NCBI RefSeq assembly: GCF_009729095.1
Contig: NZ_VTGX01000001.1
Location: 868,001 to 932,000, forward strand
Source of the DNA: Mycolicibacterium sp. CBMA 247
GTDB lineage: Bacteria > Actinomycetota > Actinomycetes > Mycobacteriales > Mycobacteriaceae
Direction of reading: 5' to 3'
DNA: 64,000 nt
The stretch's first letter is position 1. Each line of letters begins with the position of its first letter. Below, one piece after another: positions 40,615 through 49,857 of this stretch. Position numbers and translations under genes: made by a program. Below the pieces are notes generated by a model, which saw only the letters and a list, made by a program, of their open reading frames with translations, was not told where the DNA came from and ran no database searches.

Positions 40615-42261
40615 TCACAGTCTCCCGTTGCGGTCGTCGTAGCTGCGGTCCTGCACCGAACGCCGGGCCGGATCGCCGTAGCCACCGCCGCCGGCGGTCT
40701 CGACCCGCACCACCGTGCCCGGCTGCAGCGTGAGCGACGCCTTGTCCGGCAGACCGGTCAGCTCGGTGCCGTCGGGGGCGATCACCGTGACCCGGGTTGA
40801 GACAGCGTCGCCGCCACCGTGGGCCCCGCGCGGAGCGAAGTCCTCGTGGGTCTGCTCGGAATAGAACGTGACCCGCTGCGGGACCCCGACGATCTGATAT
40901 TCGCGCCGCAACCCCAGGCCGCCATTGAACGTGCCGAAACCCTGTGAGCCCGGTATGAATTCGGTCTTGAGCACCCGCACGCTGTAGTTGGTTTCCACCA
41001 CCTCGGTGGGCATCACCCCGACGTTGGACATGTAGGTGTCCACCCCGTCCACGCCGTCGGAGAACGCCGTGGCGCCGGTGCCGCCGCCGACCACGTCGGC
41101 CATCACCGACGGGCGTCCGGTCACCGGGCTGATCGACCCGACGTTGATGCAGAAGAAGCTGACGGTGCTGCTGCCCACGCTCTTCTCCGGCCAGACGGCG
41201 GCCATCGCCCGGATGAGGGTATCGGCGAACCGCTGACAGGTGTTGTGCCGCACCGACACCGCGGCCGGCGGCTCCGGGTTGAGCACGATACCCCGCGGGG
41301 CGTTGACGTCCACCGCGCGGAGCAGTCCGTCGTTGGCACCCAGGTCGGGAGCGACGACCGCACGCACGGCGTACACGATGCCGGCCCGCGCGCTGGCCCA
41401 CGGCACGTTCATCGCCCCGGCCACCTGGCGGTCACACCCGGACAGATCGATTGCGAGCCGGTCCCCGGTCTTGGTGACCCGCACGTGCACCCTGGTCGGC
41501 GCGCCACCGCGGCCGTCGTCATCGAGGAAACCCTCGGCCTCGCCGGTGCCGTCGGGCAGTTCCCGAAGCGCGGTGCGCACACCGCGCTCGACCGTATCGA
41601 GCATCCGCTGCATCACCGCGAGCACCGCCGGTGTGCCGTACAACGCCGCGAGTTCGCCCACCCGCGCATCACCGAGAGCACACGCGGCCCGCTGGGCCCG
41701 CAGATCGCTGACCGTGCTGCGCGGATCGCGAATGTTCTGGGTGATGACGGCGATCAGGTCCTCGTTCTCCACTCCGGCGAGCGACAGCCGCACCGGCGGC
41801 AGCACCAGACCCTCACCGAACAGATCCTCCAGTTCGGGACCCTCGCTGCCCGGGTTCACCCCACCGACGTCGATGTGGTGGGCCGCGGTGCCCGACCACG
41901 CGACCAGTTCGTCATCGAGGAAGATCGGCGCGATCACATTGACATCGGGAAGGTGCATCGCACCCATGTAGGGGTGATTCGAGATGAAGGCGTCGCCGGC
42001 CCTGATCCGCCCCTGCCAACGGTCTAGGGTCGCCTTGACCACCAGCGACATCGCGCCCAGCTGGGCCGGGATGTAGTCGGCCTGGGCGACCAGGTCGCCG
42101 GTCGCGGTGAACAGCGCGCACGAGAAGTCGTCCATGTCCCGGATGATCGGGCTGTAGCTGGACCGCTTCAGCACACTTCCCATCTCCTCAGCCGCCGAGT
42201 GCAGGGCGGCCGCGACCACTTCGAAGGTGACGGTGTCGATGTCATTGGGTCCGGGGTTCAT
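40615..42261 (-). CDS. hyuB: Hydantoinase B/oxoprolinase-family subunit (HyuB)
   Basis: A 548-residue protein of the HyuB family, the partner that carries substrate hydrolysis in ATP-dependent oxoprolinases, N-methylhydantoinases and acetone carboxylase relatives. Starts at ATG (complement 42259-42261), MNPGPNDIDTVTFEVV, overlapping the hyuA stop (ATGA). Landmarks: GDAFISNHPYMGAMHLPDVNV near residue 100 (metal-binding histidines) and the C-terminal TPHEDF-like region reading YSEQTHEDFAPRGAHGGGDA. Substrate could be a hydantoin, 5-oxoproline-like lactam or related cyclic amide. The N-terminal overlap shows it works with HyuA. Confidence 0.9.
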   Translation of the reverse strand: MNPGPNDIDTVTFEVVAAALHSAAEEMGSVLKRSSYSPIIRDMDDFSCALFTATGDLVAQADYIPAQLGAMSLVVKATLDRWQGRIRAGDAFISNHPYMGAMHLPDVNVIAPIFLDDELVAWSGTAAHHIDVGGVNPGSEGPELEDLFGEGLVLPPVRLSLAGVENEDLIAVITQNIRDPRSTVSDLRAQRAACALGDARVGELAALYGTPAVLAVMQRMLDTVERGVRTALRELPDGTGEAEGFLDDDGRGGAPTRVHVRVTKTGDRLAIDLSGCDRQVAGAMNVPWASARAGIVYAVRAVVAPDLGANDGLLRAVDVNAPRGIVLNPEPPAAVSVRHNTCQRFADTLIRAMAAVWPEKSVGSSTVSFFCINVGSISPVTGRPSVMADVVGGGTGATAFSDGVDGVDTYMSNVGVMPTEVVETNYSVRVLKTEFIPGSQGFGTFNGGLGLRREYQIVGVPQRVTFYSEQTHEDFAPRGAHGGGDAVSTRVTVIAPDGTELTGLPDKASLTLQPGTVVRVETAGGGGYGDPARRSVQDRSYDDRNGRL

Positions 42262-44330
42262 GCCAATTCGCTTTCCGTGATCAGGAGGTCGCCACCGGCG
42301 GCGACCTCGGCGCGCTGACCGGCGCACAGCACCGTCGTGGAATCCATTTGGACAACGATCGCCGGGCCGTCGAGAACGTCGCCGAACCGCAGCAAGGACC
42401 GCTGGTAGACAGGCACCTCCTCGGCACCGAAACCCGGGATACGCACCGTCCGGCGGGCCAGCACGGCGTCGCCGAGCTCACCGCCGCGGTGCTCATCGGC
42501 GGCCGGCTCGGGACCGCGGTGCGCTCCGACCGCGGCGATCCGGAGGGTGACCACCTCGACCGGCTCGTCGCGGTTCGCGTGGCCGTAGAGCTGCTCGTGC
42601 GCCGCATGGAATCGACTCGGAATGGATTGCAGGGCAACGTCATCCCAGTCGTCGAGCGCCACGTTGAGCTCGTACCCCTGGCCGAGGTAGCGGCAGTCCA
42701 CCGAGCCGCTGACAGTGACATCGGCGGCCGGTACACCGTCGTCGACGATCTGCTTGATCGCCGTGCGCGCCGCGTCACCAAACCAGCCCGCAATGCCCGG
42801 CACAGCGTCCGGACCGAACGGAGTCAGCACCGTCTGGGAATGGTCGAGGCGCAACCCGGCGACCAGCAACCCGTCCGCCGAGAACAACCCGGGACGGCTG
42901 GGCACCAGCACGCTGCGCAGACCCAGATGGCGCAGCAGCAGGCCGGCGTGCAGTGGGCCCGCCCCGCCGAACGGCACCAAGGTGAATTCCCGGGGGTCCA
43001 GTCCGCGCTCGACGCTGACCTTGCGGACCGCACGCACCATGTGCGCCAGGCCGATTGCCAGGATCGCCTCGGCCGCGTCCTCGGTGGACATCCCGAGCAC
43101 CGCGCCGACACGATCCACCGCGGCCGCCGCGGCCGGGCGGTCGAGCACCAGGTCGCCGGCCAGTTCGCCGGTGCCGAGTGTGCCGAGCACCACGTGCGCA
43201 TCGGTGATGGTGGGTTCGGTGCCGCCGCGCAGGTAACACGCCGGGCCGGGCACCGCGCGGGCCGACTGCGGGCCAACCCGCAGCCGTCCGGTCTGGTCGG
43301 TCCAGGCAACGCTGCCGCCGCCCGCGCCGATGGTGTGGATGTCCACGGCCGGGGAGAGCAGGACGTGATCCCGTACCTCCTGGCTGGTGGTGAACGGAAT
43401 CCGTTGTCCCCGTACCAAACACACATCGGTCGAGGTACCACCCATGTCCAGGCTGATGACATTGTCGAGCCCGTGCTGCGCGGCAGTGGCCACCAGGCCC
43501 GCGACACCGCCGGCCGGGCCGGACAGCACCAGCCGGTGCGCATGCTCGTCGGCCCGGCCCGCGGGGACGCTGCCGCCGTTCGACTGCATGACCAGGAACG
43601 GCGCCTGCAGTCCCGTCGCGGCCACCGCGTCGGCCGCCCGGCGGGTATAGCCGCCGATAACGGGGCGCAGGGCGGCGTTGATCACGGCGGTCGCCGTACG
43701 CGGATACTCCCGGAACTCACGGGCCACCTCGCTGGACAGGGTGACCGGCGTGCCCGGCAACGCGTGCCGCAAGGCCGCGCCGAGCTGCCGTTCGTGGGTG
43801 TCGTCGAGGTAGCTGAACAGCAGACTGACCGCGATCGCCTCCACGTCCAGAGCGGCGACTTCGGCGACCACCCGGTCGACCTCCGCCTTGTCGAGGGCCA
43901 CCAGCACCTCGCCCGTGCTGGTGAGGCGTTCGTCGACCTCGATACGGGCATACCGTTCGACCAGGTCGTCCGGGCGCTCGGGGGTCAGGCTGTAGACACC
44001 GGGCCGGCTGGACTGCCGGTACCCCATCACATCGCGGAACCCGCGGGTGGTGACCAACCCCACCTTCGCGAGGTTGCCGGTGAGGATGGCGTTGGTGGCG
44101 ACCGTCGTTCCGTGGCACAGCAGCGAGACGTCGCCGACTGGCATTCCCTGAGCGGCCAGGGCGGCCACCGCGTTCGCCAGACCGCGCGAAGGATCATCCG
44201 GCGTGGACGCGACCTTGGCGACCAGCACCCGGCTGTCATCGGCACGCGCAACGGCGTCCGTGAACGTCCCGCCGGCGTCGATACTCACGGTCCAATGGGG
44301 TTGATGCTCTGTTCGATTCACCTGAGCCAC
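42258..44330 (-). CDS. hyuA: Hydantoinase A/oxoprolinase-family ATP-dependent subunit (HyuA)
   Basis: A 690-residue HyuA protein. N-terminal Hydant_A_N ATPase-like domain (WTVSIDAGGTFTDAV; SLLCHGTTVATNAIL), main Hydantoinase_A domain with ISLDMGGTSTDVCLV (phosphate loop) and FGGAGPLHAG, and a C-terminal acetone carboxylase-like beta domain. These enzymes phosphorylate the ring carbonyl with ATP before HyuB opens it. GTG start at complement 44328-44330 (MAQVNRTEHQ). Divergent from the NodB-fold gene across 134 bp containing an inverted repeat. Confidence 0.92.
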   Translation of the reverse strand: MAQVNRTEHQPHWTVSIDAGGTFTDAVARADDSRVLVAKVASTPDDPSRGLANAVAALAAQGMPVGDVSLLCHGTTVATNAILTGNLAKVGLVTTRGFRDVMGYRQSSRPGVYSLTPERPDDLVERYARIEVDERLTSTGEVLVALDKAEVDRVVAEVAALDVEAIAVSLLFSYLDDTHERQLGAALRHALPGTPVTLSSEVAREFREYPRTATAVINAALRPVIGGYTRRAADAVAATGLQAPFLVMQSNGGSVPAGRADEHAHRLVLSGPAGGVAGLVATAAQHGLDNVISLDMGGTSTDVCLVRGQRIPFTTSQEVRDHVLLSPAVDIHTIGAGGGSVAWTDQTGRLRVGPQSARAVPGPACYLRGGTEPTITDAHVVLGTLGTGELAGDLVLDRPAAAAAVDRVGAVLGMSTEDAAEAILAIGLAHMVRAVRKVSVERGLDPREFTLVPFGGAGPLHAGLLLRHLGLRSVLVPSRPGLFSADGLLVAGLRLDHSQTVLTPFGPDAVPGIAGWFGDAARTAIKQIVDDGVPAADVTVSGSVDCRYLGQGYELNVALDDWDDVALQSIPSRFHAAHEQLYGHANRDEPVEVVTLRIAAVGAHRGPEPAADEHRGGELGDAVLARRTVRIPGFGAEEVPVYQRSLLRFGDVLDGPAIVVQMDSTTVLCAGQRAEVAAGGDLLITESELA

Positions 44331-44410
44331 ATCCGATTCACCTGCGTCACCTTCCGGCTGCCGCGGCCGGGTCGCCGCTGTTCCAAGTACAGCCGGGCGA
44401 AGGCCGGATC

Positions 44411-44469
44411 GTCATGCGTCATACGACGGATCCTCCGGCCGGGACCGGCTACGTCGAATGACGCATGAC
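44411..44469. promoter_or_regulatory. Inverted repeat in the divergent hyuA / deacetylase-like promoter region
   Basis: Two 17-nt arms, GTCATGCGTCATACGAC (44411-44427) and GTCGAATGACGCATGAC (44453-44469), are complementary at 16 of 17 positions with 25 bp between them. The right arm covers the ATG of the rightward gene. Such a site could let one regulator control both divergent arms of the island. Confidence 0.6.
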
Positions 44470-45298
44470 CGCGGGAATGCCGCCGACGACAATCGCGGGA
44501 ATGTCAGCACGACCGTTGCCGCAGTGGCCCGACGGCGCCCCGTACAGCGCCAGCATCACATTCGACTTCGACGCCGAGGAGGTGTGGATCGGCGAGGACC
44601 CGGCGAACGCGGGCCGGCCCGGGGTGCTCTCACAGGGCACCTACGGGCCCAAGGTGGCGATCCCCCTGCTGCTCGATCTGCTCGAACGGCACCAGGTCAA
44701 GGCCACCTTCTACGTTCCCGGCGGTGACGCCGAGCGCCATGGCGACCGGGTCAGGGAGATCATCGCCGCCGGCCACGAGATCGGCCACCACGGCTACACC
44801 CACCGCTCCCCTACCGCGCTGACCCGCGACGAAGAGGAGGCCGAGCTGATCCGCGGCCTCGAGGTGCTGCGCGGGCTGGGCGCCGACGTGGTCGGCTACC
44901 GGTCGCCGTCCTGGGATTTCAGCCCGCACACCCTGGAGTTGCTGGCGGCGCACGGTTTCGAGTACTCGTCGAACCTGATGGACGACATCCGTCCGTACCG
45001 CCATCCTGGCGGCATCGTGGAAGTGCCGGTGTCCTGGCTGCTCGATGACGCTCCGCACTTCTGGTTCGCCGGCGACACCTGGAACAAGACCATCCGCACC
45101 GTCGACGAGGTCTATCGGTTGTGGAAGGACGAGCTGGACGGCATCGCCGGGCTTGGCGCGCATTACATGCTCACCATGCACCCACAATTCATCGGCCGTC
45201 CGTCACGGCTCGCCCTTCTGGACCGGCTGCTGACCGATATGCGCAACTCCGGGGCGTGGATCGCGCCCACCCGCGACGTCGCGCGGTTGGTCCCGTGA
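44465..45298 (+). CDS. NodB-fold (polysaccharide deacetylase family) hydrolase, PuuE/imidase-like
   Basis: A 277-residue NodB-homology protein. Motifs: SITFDFDAEEVW (motif 1 acidic residues), GHEIGHHGYTHRSP (motif 2 histidines), and VGYRSPSWDFSPHTLELL (motif 3). No signal peptide, so it acts in the cytoplasm; that and the wide loop after the first motif resemble the PuuE allantoinase and cyclic-imide hydrolase branch more than secreted chitin deacetylases. It lies opposite hyuAB and ahead of amidase-like genes, consistent with ring amide hydrolysis. In-frame ATGs at 44477 and 44501 are alternative starts. Specificity is inference. Confidence 0.82.
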   Translation: MTAGMPPTTIAGMSARPLPQWPDGAPYSASITFDFDAEEVWIGEDPANAGRPGVLSQGTYGPKVAIPLLLDLLERHQVKATFYVPGGDAERHGDRVREIIAAGHEIGHHGYTHRSPTALTRDEEEAELIRGLEVLRGLGADVVGYRSPSWDFSPHTLELLAAHGFEYSSNLMDDIRPYRHPGGIVEVPVSWLLDDAPHFWFAGDTWNKTIRTVDEVYRLWKDELDGIAGLGAHYMLTMHPQFIGRPSRLALLDRLLTDMRNSGAWIAPTRDVARLVP

Positions 45299-46071
45299 CG
45301 GGCGCCGCGCACCGCTGCGCCATCGTCACCGGCGCGGCCGACGGCCTCGGCCGCGGTGTCACCGAGCGCCTGCTCACCGACGGCTGGTGTGTGGTGGCCG
45401 CCGATATCAGCCCCGCCGTCGGCGACACCTTCGCCGCCGGCGCCTTCGACGGCCGAGTTCGCGCCACCATCGCCGACATCGCCACTGCCGATGCCGGCGA
45501 CGCGCTGGTCCGCACGGCGATGGCGTCGTACGGCAGGATCGACGCCATCGTCAACAATGCTGGTGTCGGTGGGCCGAGCGGGGATCTGGACGTCGTCGAG
45601 ATGGCCGATGTGGAGCGCACGCTCGAGGTGAATCTGCTTGGGCCGGTACGGCTGTGCCGCGCGGCCATCCCGCTTCTCAAGGCGCAGAAGTCCGGCCGCA
45701 TCGTCAACATCGGTTCACTGTTCGCCGACCGGCCGGTGGTCGGCGGCAGCGCCTACATCATGTCGAAGTCGGCGCTGCGCAGCCTGTCGCAATGCCTGGC
45801 TCTGGAGCTCGGCCCGAGCGGTATCACGGTCAACACCGTGGCACCCGGGTACATGATGACCAAGATGCACGAAGAAGAGGTGGCCGCGCAGGCGCGGTCA
45901 GCCGGGGTGGACTCCGACGAGAAGCTGCTGCAACTGCGGGCGGAGGTTCCACTGCGCCGGCACGGCGACGGCGCCGACGTGGCCGGTGCGGTGGCCTGGC
46001 TGCTGTCCGACGACGCCGCGTACGTCACCGGCCAGACGATCGCCGTCAACGGAGGGGTACAGGTCAGCTGA
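45295..46071 (+). CDS. Short-chain dehydrogenase/reductase (first of a pair)
   Basis: A 258-residue classical SDR starting at GTG 45295, which overlaps the upstream stop (GTGA). Glycine motif TGAADGLGRGV, NNAGVGGPSG, the catalytic Ser in NIGSLFADR and Tyr-Lys in SAYIMSKSALR near residue 155; ends with TGQTIAVNGGVQVS. It ends by overlapping the next SDR gene by 1 nt. Two adjacent SDRs in an amide-catabolic operon would oxidise alcohol products of the hydrolysis; the substrate is unknown. Confidence 0.86.
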   Translation: MTGAAHRCAIVTGAADGLGRGVTERLLTDGWCVVAADISPAVGDTFAAGAFDGRVRATIADIATADAGDALVRTAMASYGRIDAIVNNAGVGGPSGDLDVVEMADVERTLEVNLLGPVRLCRAAIPLLKAQKSGRIVNIGSLFADRPVVGGSAYIMSKSALRSLSQCLALELGPSGITVNTVAPGYMMTKMHEEEVAAQARSAGVDSDEKLLQLRAEVPLRRHGDGADVAGAVAWLLSDDAAYVTGQTIAVNGGVQVS

Positions 46072-46793
46072 TGCGCCGAATGGTAGTCACCGGGGCAAGC
46101 TCGGGTATCGGCCTCGCGGTGGCCCGCCGGGCCCACGAACTGGGTTGGGCGGTCGCCGGGATCGACCGAGTATTCAACTCCGACAATCCTTTTCCAGGTC
46201 ACATGAGCCATATCGCAGACGTGACCGACGGTGCCGCGGTGTCCGCGGCGGTGGCCGCGATCACCTCGAGTTGGGGCGGCGCACCGAATGCGCTGGTGCA
46301 CTGCGCCGGCATCTATCGGGTGGCGCCCACCGTCACGCTGGATCCCGCCGACTGGGATCACACTCTGAATGTCAACGCCCGCGGCAGCTTCCTGGTAGCA
46401 CAGGCGGTGGCCGCACGGATGATCTCCGACGGCAACCCCGGGTCGATCGTGCTGCTCGGCTCGGTCGGCGCCGGGCGCGGCGATCTGGCCGAGCCCGGTG
46501 CCGCCTACGCGGCCAGTAAGGGAGCGGTGTCCGCGCTGGTCCGCCAGCTCGCCGTGGAGTGGGGCCCGGCGGGCATCCGCGTCAACAGTGTGGTGCCCGG
46601 CGTGATCGACACCGCCATGACCACGGTCACCTCGAATCCGGACGCGGCGGACGCACTGCTGGGGCGGTTGCCGCTGGGACGGCTCGGCACCGCCGACGAG
46701 GTCGCCGCGGCCTGCGTGTTCCTGGCCGGACCAGACAGCAGCTACATCACCGGAACCGAAATCACCGTCGACGGAGGGTATCTCGCGTCATGA
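46071..46793 (+). CDS. Short-chain dehydrogenase/reductase (second of a pair)
   Basis: A 240-residue SDR, ATG 46071 in the junction TGATG. Glycine motif TGASSGIGLAVARRA, catalytic Ser in LLGSVGAGRG and Tyr-Lys in AAYAASKGAVSALVRQ near residue 148; C-terminal TGTEITVDGGYLAS. Distinct in sequence from its neighbour, so not a recent duplicate. Its stop overlaps the start of the C45 gene (ATGA). Confidence 0.86.
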   Translation: MRRMVVTGASSGIGLAVARRAHELGWAVAGIDRVFNSDNPFPGHMSHIADVTDGAAVSAAVAAITSSWGGAPNALVHCAGIYRVAPTVTLDPADWDHTLNVNARGSFLVAQAVAARMISDGNPGSIVLLGSVGAGRGDLAEPGAAYAASKGAVSALVRQLAVEWGPAGIRVNSVVPGVIDTAMTTVTSNPDAADALLGRLPLGRLGTADEVAAACVFLAGPDSSYITGTEITVDGGYLAS

Positions 46794-47917
46794 GCAGTCA
46801 GGCCGACCTTCCCGTCATCACCGTGACGGGCGGCGCGCGCGAACGGGGCACCCAGTACGGCGAACAGGCGGCCACGCGGGTGCACCGCACCCGGGACGCC
46901 TACGCCGAGGTCTACGCCCACTACGCCACCTGGGATTGGGACCGGGTCCGCGACGAGGCGCAGGCCTTCGTGGCCCCGATCGAGCGTTTCCATCCTGCCT
47001 CTCTCGAGGAGATGCGCGGCATCGCCGAAGGCAGTGGCCTGGAGTTCGCCGACGTGCTGGCGATGAACCTGCGCACCGAGATCCTGTTCGCCGCCAAGGT
47101 GCGCGCCTCGGGGGCCGAGTTGCCCTCGGTGCTGGAGTGCACGTCGTTCTCGGCGGTGTCCGAAGACGGTCAGCGGCTGTTCGGCCAGAACTGGGACTGG
47201 CTGACGTTCTCCGCCGACACCGTCGTGCTGGTGGAGGCCATCCCCGACGACGGCCCGAGTTTCATGACGGTCGTCGAGGCCGGGCTGCTCGCCAAGTTCG
47301 GCATGAACTCGTGCGGACTCGTGGTCACCACCAACGCGCTGGTGTCCGCCACCGACACCGGCGCACCGGGGGTTCCCTACCACGTCATGCTCCGGGCGCT
47401 GCTGGACTGCCGCACCCCGACCGCGGCGGCCACGCTGTTGCAGTCAGCGGCGCGCTCATCCTCGGCGAACTACCTGATCGGCAGCGGCGACGGGTTGGCC
47501 GTGGACGCCGAGACCCGCCCCGGTGGATTCGACGCGATCTCATGGCAGCTGCCCGACGACAACGGTTTGCTACTGCACACCAACCACTTCTCGGTGGCGC
47601 CGCTGCGCGATCTGGGCGGAACCGACGTCGGGCTGAAGCTGATGGCCGACTCGCTGTTCCGGCTGCAGCGGATCAGGGATCTGGTGCGCGCAAGCCCGCA
47701 CGGCGGGGTGACCGACTGGCAGCGCATCCTGGCGGACCACGCCGGCGATCCGGCCGGCATCTGCTGTCATCCCGACCCCGACGCTGCCCCGATCGACCGA
47801 TGGACGACGGCCACCGGGGTGATCTTCGAACCCGCCCACCGCCGCGCGCACATCTCGGTCGGCAATCCGTGCCAGGGTCGCTGGCTGCTCCGCGACTACG
47901 CCGAAGCGTGGGCGTAA
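46790..47917 (+). CDS. C45-type acyltransferase/amidohydrolase (isopenicillin N acyltransferase-like Ntn hydrolase)
   Basis: A 375-residue protein of the acyl-CoA:6-aminopenicillanic-acid acyltransferase family. The probable nucleophile is Cys117 in SVLECTSFSAV, which would become N-terminal after self-cleavage, followed by FGQNWDWLTFSADTVVLVE and the conserved GLLAKFGMNSCGLVVTTNAL. These Ntn hydrolases cleave or transfer acyl groups on amides. ATG 46790 overlaps the preceding stop. With hyuAB and the NodB-fold hydrolase, it gives the island three different amide-cleaving enzyme types. Confidence 0.85.
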   Translation: MSSQADLPVITVTGGARERGTQYGEQAATRVHRTRDAYAEVYAHYATWDWDRVRDEAQAFVAPIERFHPASLEEMRGIAEGSGLEFADVLAMNLRTEILFAAKVRASGAELPSVLECTSFSAVSEDGQRLFGQNWDWLTFSADTVVLVEAIPDDGPSFMTVVEAGLLAKFGMNSCGLVVTTNALVSATDTGAPGVPYHVMLRALLDCRTPTAAATLLQSAARSSSANYLIGSGDGLAVDAETRPGGFDAISWQLPDDNGLLLHTNHFSVAPLRDLGGTDVGLKLMADSLFRLQRIRDLVRASPHGGVTDWQRILADHAGDPAGICCHPDPDAAPIDRWTTATGVIFEPAHRRAHISVGNPCQGRWLLRDYAEAWA

Positions 47918-47938
47918 ACTCCGGCTACCAGGGAGTTT

Positions 47939-49741
47939 GTGGCTGCTCTGGAATGCACCTCCGGATGGAGACAAATGTCGCGGTTCGTCGCTGAGCTCAC
48001 GCTCGAGCCGGGCTCGCGCGTGCCTGTCGCCACCGAGGGGGTCCCGCCGGCGGTGGTCCGGTACGGACAAGGGTTCTTCCTGAGCACTCGCGATTCGCTG
48101 CGCTTCCTGTATCGGCATGACGACGCCTGGTTGGCCGTGCACCTGGTCCGCAAGCGCTGTGCGACAGATTCGGGTTCGGCCGCCCGGCGATCGCCCGGCG
48201 CGACCACCGGCGAGCGGGTGTCGGTGCGCGCCGCCGAGGTCGAGATGCCCCGCGGAATCACCGTCCGCGAGGTGGATGTGCTGACCTTGCTGGCGCTGGG
48301 CCTGACGAATTCGGGTATCGCCGAGCGGCTGGGTACCAGCGCCCGCACGGTGTCCACGCAGATCGAGCGACTACTGACCAAACTCGACCAGGACACCCGC
48401 GGCGGGCTGGCCGCACTCGCCGTCGACTCCGGGCTACTGCGGTTGCCGATCCCGGGAGGCGTGGACGGCAGGCCCAGTATCGGAGTGGTCGAGCTGGAAT
48501 CGATCGTCACCGCGGTGCCGCGCACCGAGACGGCGCCACTGCGGCCGGCCTACCCACGCAAACAGCCGCTGCTGGTCGGGGCGTTGATCCCCAACGGGGC
48601 GGCTCGCGCCGACGGTGTCGAGGTGCTACACGGGTGCACCCTGGCCGTGGAAGAACTCAATGCCACCGGCGGTGTCTCCGGACGCCGGGTCGAGCTGGTC
48701 ACCGCCGATATCGACGTGTTCAGCTGGGACAGCGTGGAACGCGGTATGGGACGGCTGTTCGCCGACGGGGTCGACGCAATCACCACCAGCTACGCCAGCG
48801 CCGAACATGCCGCGGTCATCGACCTCGCGGCCGACTACGGAAAGCCGTTCCTGCACACGGCCACGTTCGCCGAGCAGGTCGAACAAACCGAGGCCGACCC
48901 CACCCGGTTCGGGGCGGTACTGCAGACCTGTGCGTCCGAGACGTTCTACGGCCTGGGCCTGATCCGGCTGCTCACCGACCTCGAATCTCGCGGGCTGTGG
49001 CGGCCGCGCAGCCGCAGGATCGTCAGCATCGAGGCCGCGACGTCGAGCACCCGGGTGACCAACGAGCACTTCCTGGCCACGGCGGGACGGGCCCAGTGGT
49101 CGGTCGACGATCTGATCCGGGTGCCGATCGGCACCACCGACTGGTCCGGTGTCGCGCAGCGGGTGGCCAGGCTGGACCCCGAGGTGGTGATGGTGACTCA
49201 CTTCCTCGATCAGGAGGTCGCCGCCTTCCAGCGGGAATTCGTCGCCCTGGGCCTGCCCGCCCTCGTCTACTGCGTGTACGGCCCGTCGATCCCACAGTTC
49301 CAGACCACCCTGGGGGACCACGCCGACGGCGTGATCTGGTCCACCACCACCGGAACCTACGACGACGTGCTGGGACAGCGCTTCCGCAACCAGTACACCG
49401 CGCGCTTCGGCCGGCCCCCGGGCTGGTCACAGGCCGGTGCCGCCTACGACCAGGTCAACCTGCTGGCCGCAGCGTGGTCGGCGACGGCGACCCGGACCAC
49501 CAAAGACGTCGTCCGCTACCTGCGCAAGTGGCCGCACCGCGGGGTGAACGGCGTGTACTACTTCGGCGAGTACAACCACGCCACGCTGTCCTATCCCGAC
49601 GCCACCCCGGACGCGTCGATGGGACAGGCACACATGATCTACCAGATCCAGAACGGCACCCATCACGCGCTCTCACCGGAACCGTTCGGTTCGGTGGCAC
49701 GGTTCCGGATGCCGTCCTGGTGCGGGTCGTCCCCAGACTAA
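47939..49741 (+). CDS. One-component regulator: LuxR-type HTH fused to an ABC amide/amino-acid substrate-binding domain
   Basis: A 600-residue protein with no signal peptide. After a ~100-residue N-terminal region, residues ~105-165 form a LuxR/GerE HTH (ITVREVDVLTLLALGLTNSG, TSARTVSTQIERLLTKL). Residues ~210-590 are a type I periplasmic-binding fold of the AmiC/UrtA/LivJ kind (LVGALIPNG, GVSGRRVELVTADID, GVNGVYYFGEYNHATLSYPD). The downstream secreted binding protein has the same segment (GVAGRPVELVTADIS), so the two are paralogues. It probably senses in the cytoplasm the same ligand that the transporter imports and controls this operon. GTG 47939 is used; ATG 47975 with a GGAG site is a good alternative. 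Confidence 0.88.
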   Translation: MAALECTSGWRQMSRFVAELTLEPGSRVPVATEGVPPAVVRYGQGFFLSTRDSLRFLYRHDDAWLAVHLVRKRCATDSGSAARRSPGATTGERVSVRAAEVEMPRGITVREVDVLTLLALGLTNSGIAERLGTSARTVSTQIERLLTKLDQDTRGGLAALAVDSGLLRLPIPGGVDGRPSIGVVELESIVTAVPRTETAPLRPAYPRKQPLLVGALIPNGAARADGVEVLHGCTLAVEELNATGGVSGRRVELVTADIDVFSWDSVERGMGRLFADGVDAITTSYASAEHAAVIDLAADYGKPFLHTATFAEQVEQTEADPTRFGAVLQTCASETFYGLGLIRLLTDLESRGLWRPRSRRIVSIEAATSSTRVTNEHFLATAGRAQWSVDDLIRVPIGTTDWSGVAQRVARLDPEVVMVTHFLDQEVAAFQREFVALGLPALVYCVYGPSIPQFQTTLGDHADGVIWSTTTGTYDDVLGQRFRNQYTARFGRPPGWSQAGAAYDQVNLLAAAWSATATRTTKDVVRYLRKWPHRGVNGVYYFGEYNHATLSYPDATPDASMGQAHMIYQIQNGTHHALSPEPFGSVARFRMPSWCGSSPD

Positions 49742-49761
49742 GCGGCCCAAACCGTCCGCCG

Positions 49762-49777
49762 TCCGTCAGATGACGGA
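49762..49777. promoter_or_regulatory. Inverted repeat upstream of the substrate-binding protein gene
   Basis: TCCGTCA-ga-TGACGGA, perfect 7-bp arms, 20 bp after the regulator stop and 80 bp before the binding-protein start. It may be an operator for the fused regulator or a short terminator. A weaker CCGGT/ACCGG pair follows at 49815-49829. Confidence 0.45.
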
Positions 49778-49857
49778 TGTGTGATGCCGCGCCCATTCGC
49801 TGTACTGACAGCCACCGGTCACACACCGGCCATGCCCCGTACGTGAAGGAGCTCAAT

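Noticed and set aside
42348..44468. A 706-codon plus-strand frame opposite hyuA
   Set aside because: HyuA on the minus strand has full family motifs; the opposite frame is compositionally biased and featureless.
44465..45298. Chitin or peptidoglycan deacetylase
   Set aside because: The NodB motifs are present, but there is no signal peptide and the neighbours are cytoplasmic amide-cleaving enzymes, so an intracellular PuuE/imidase-type role is preferred.
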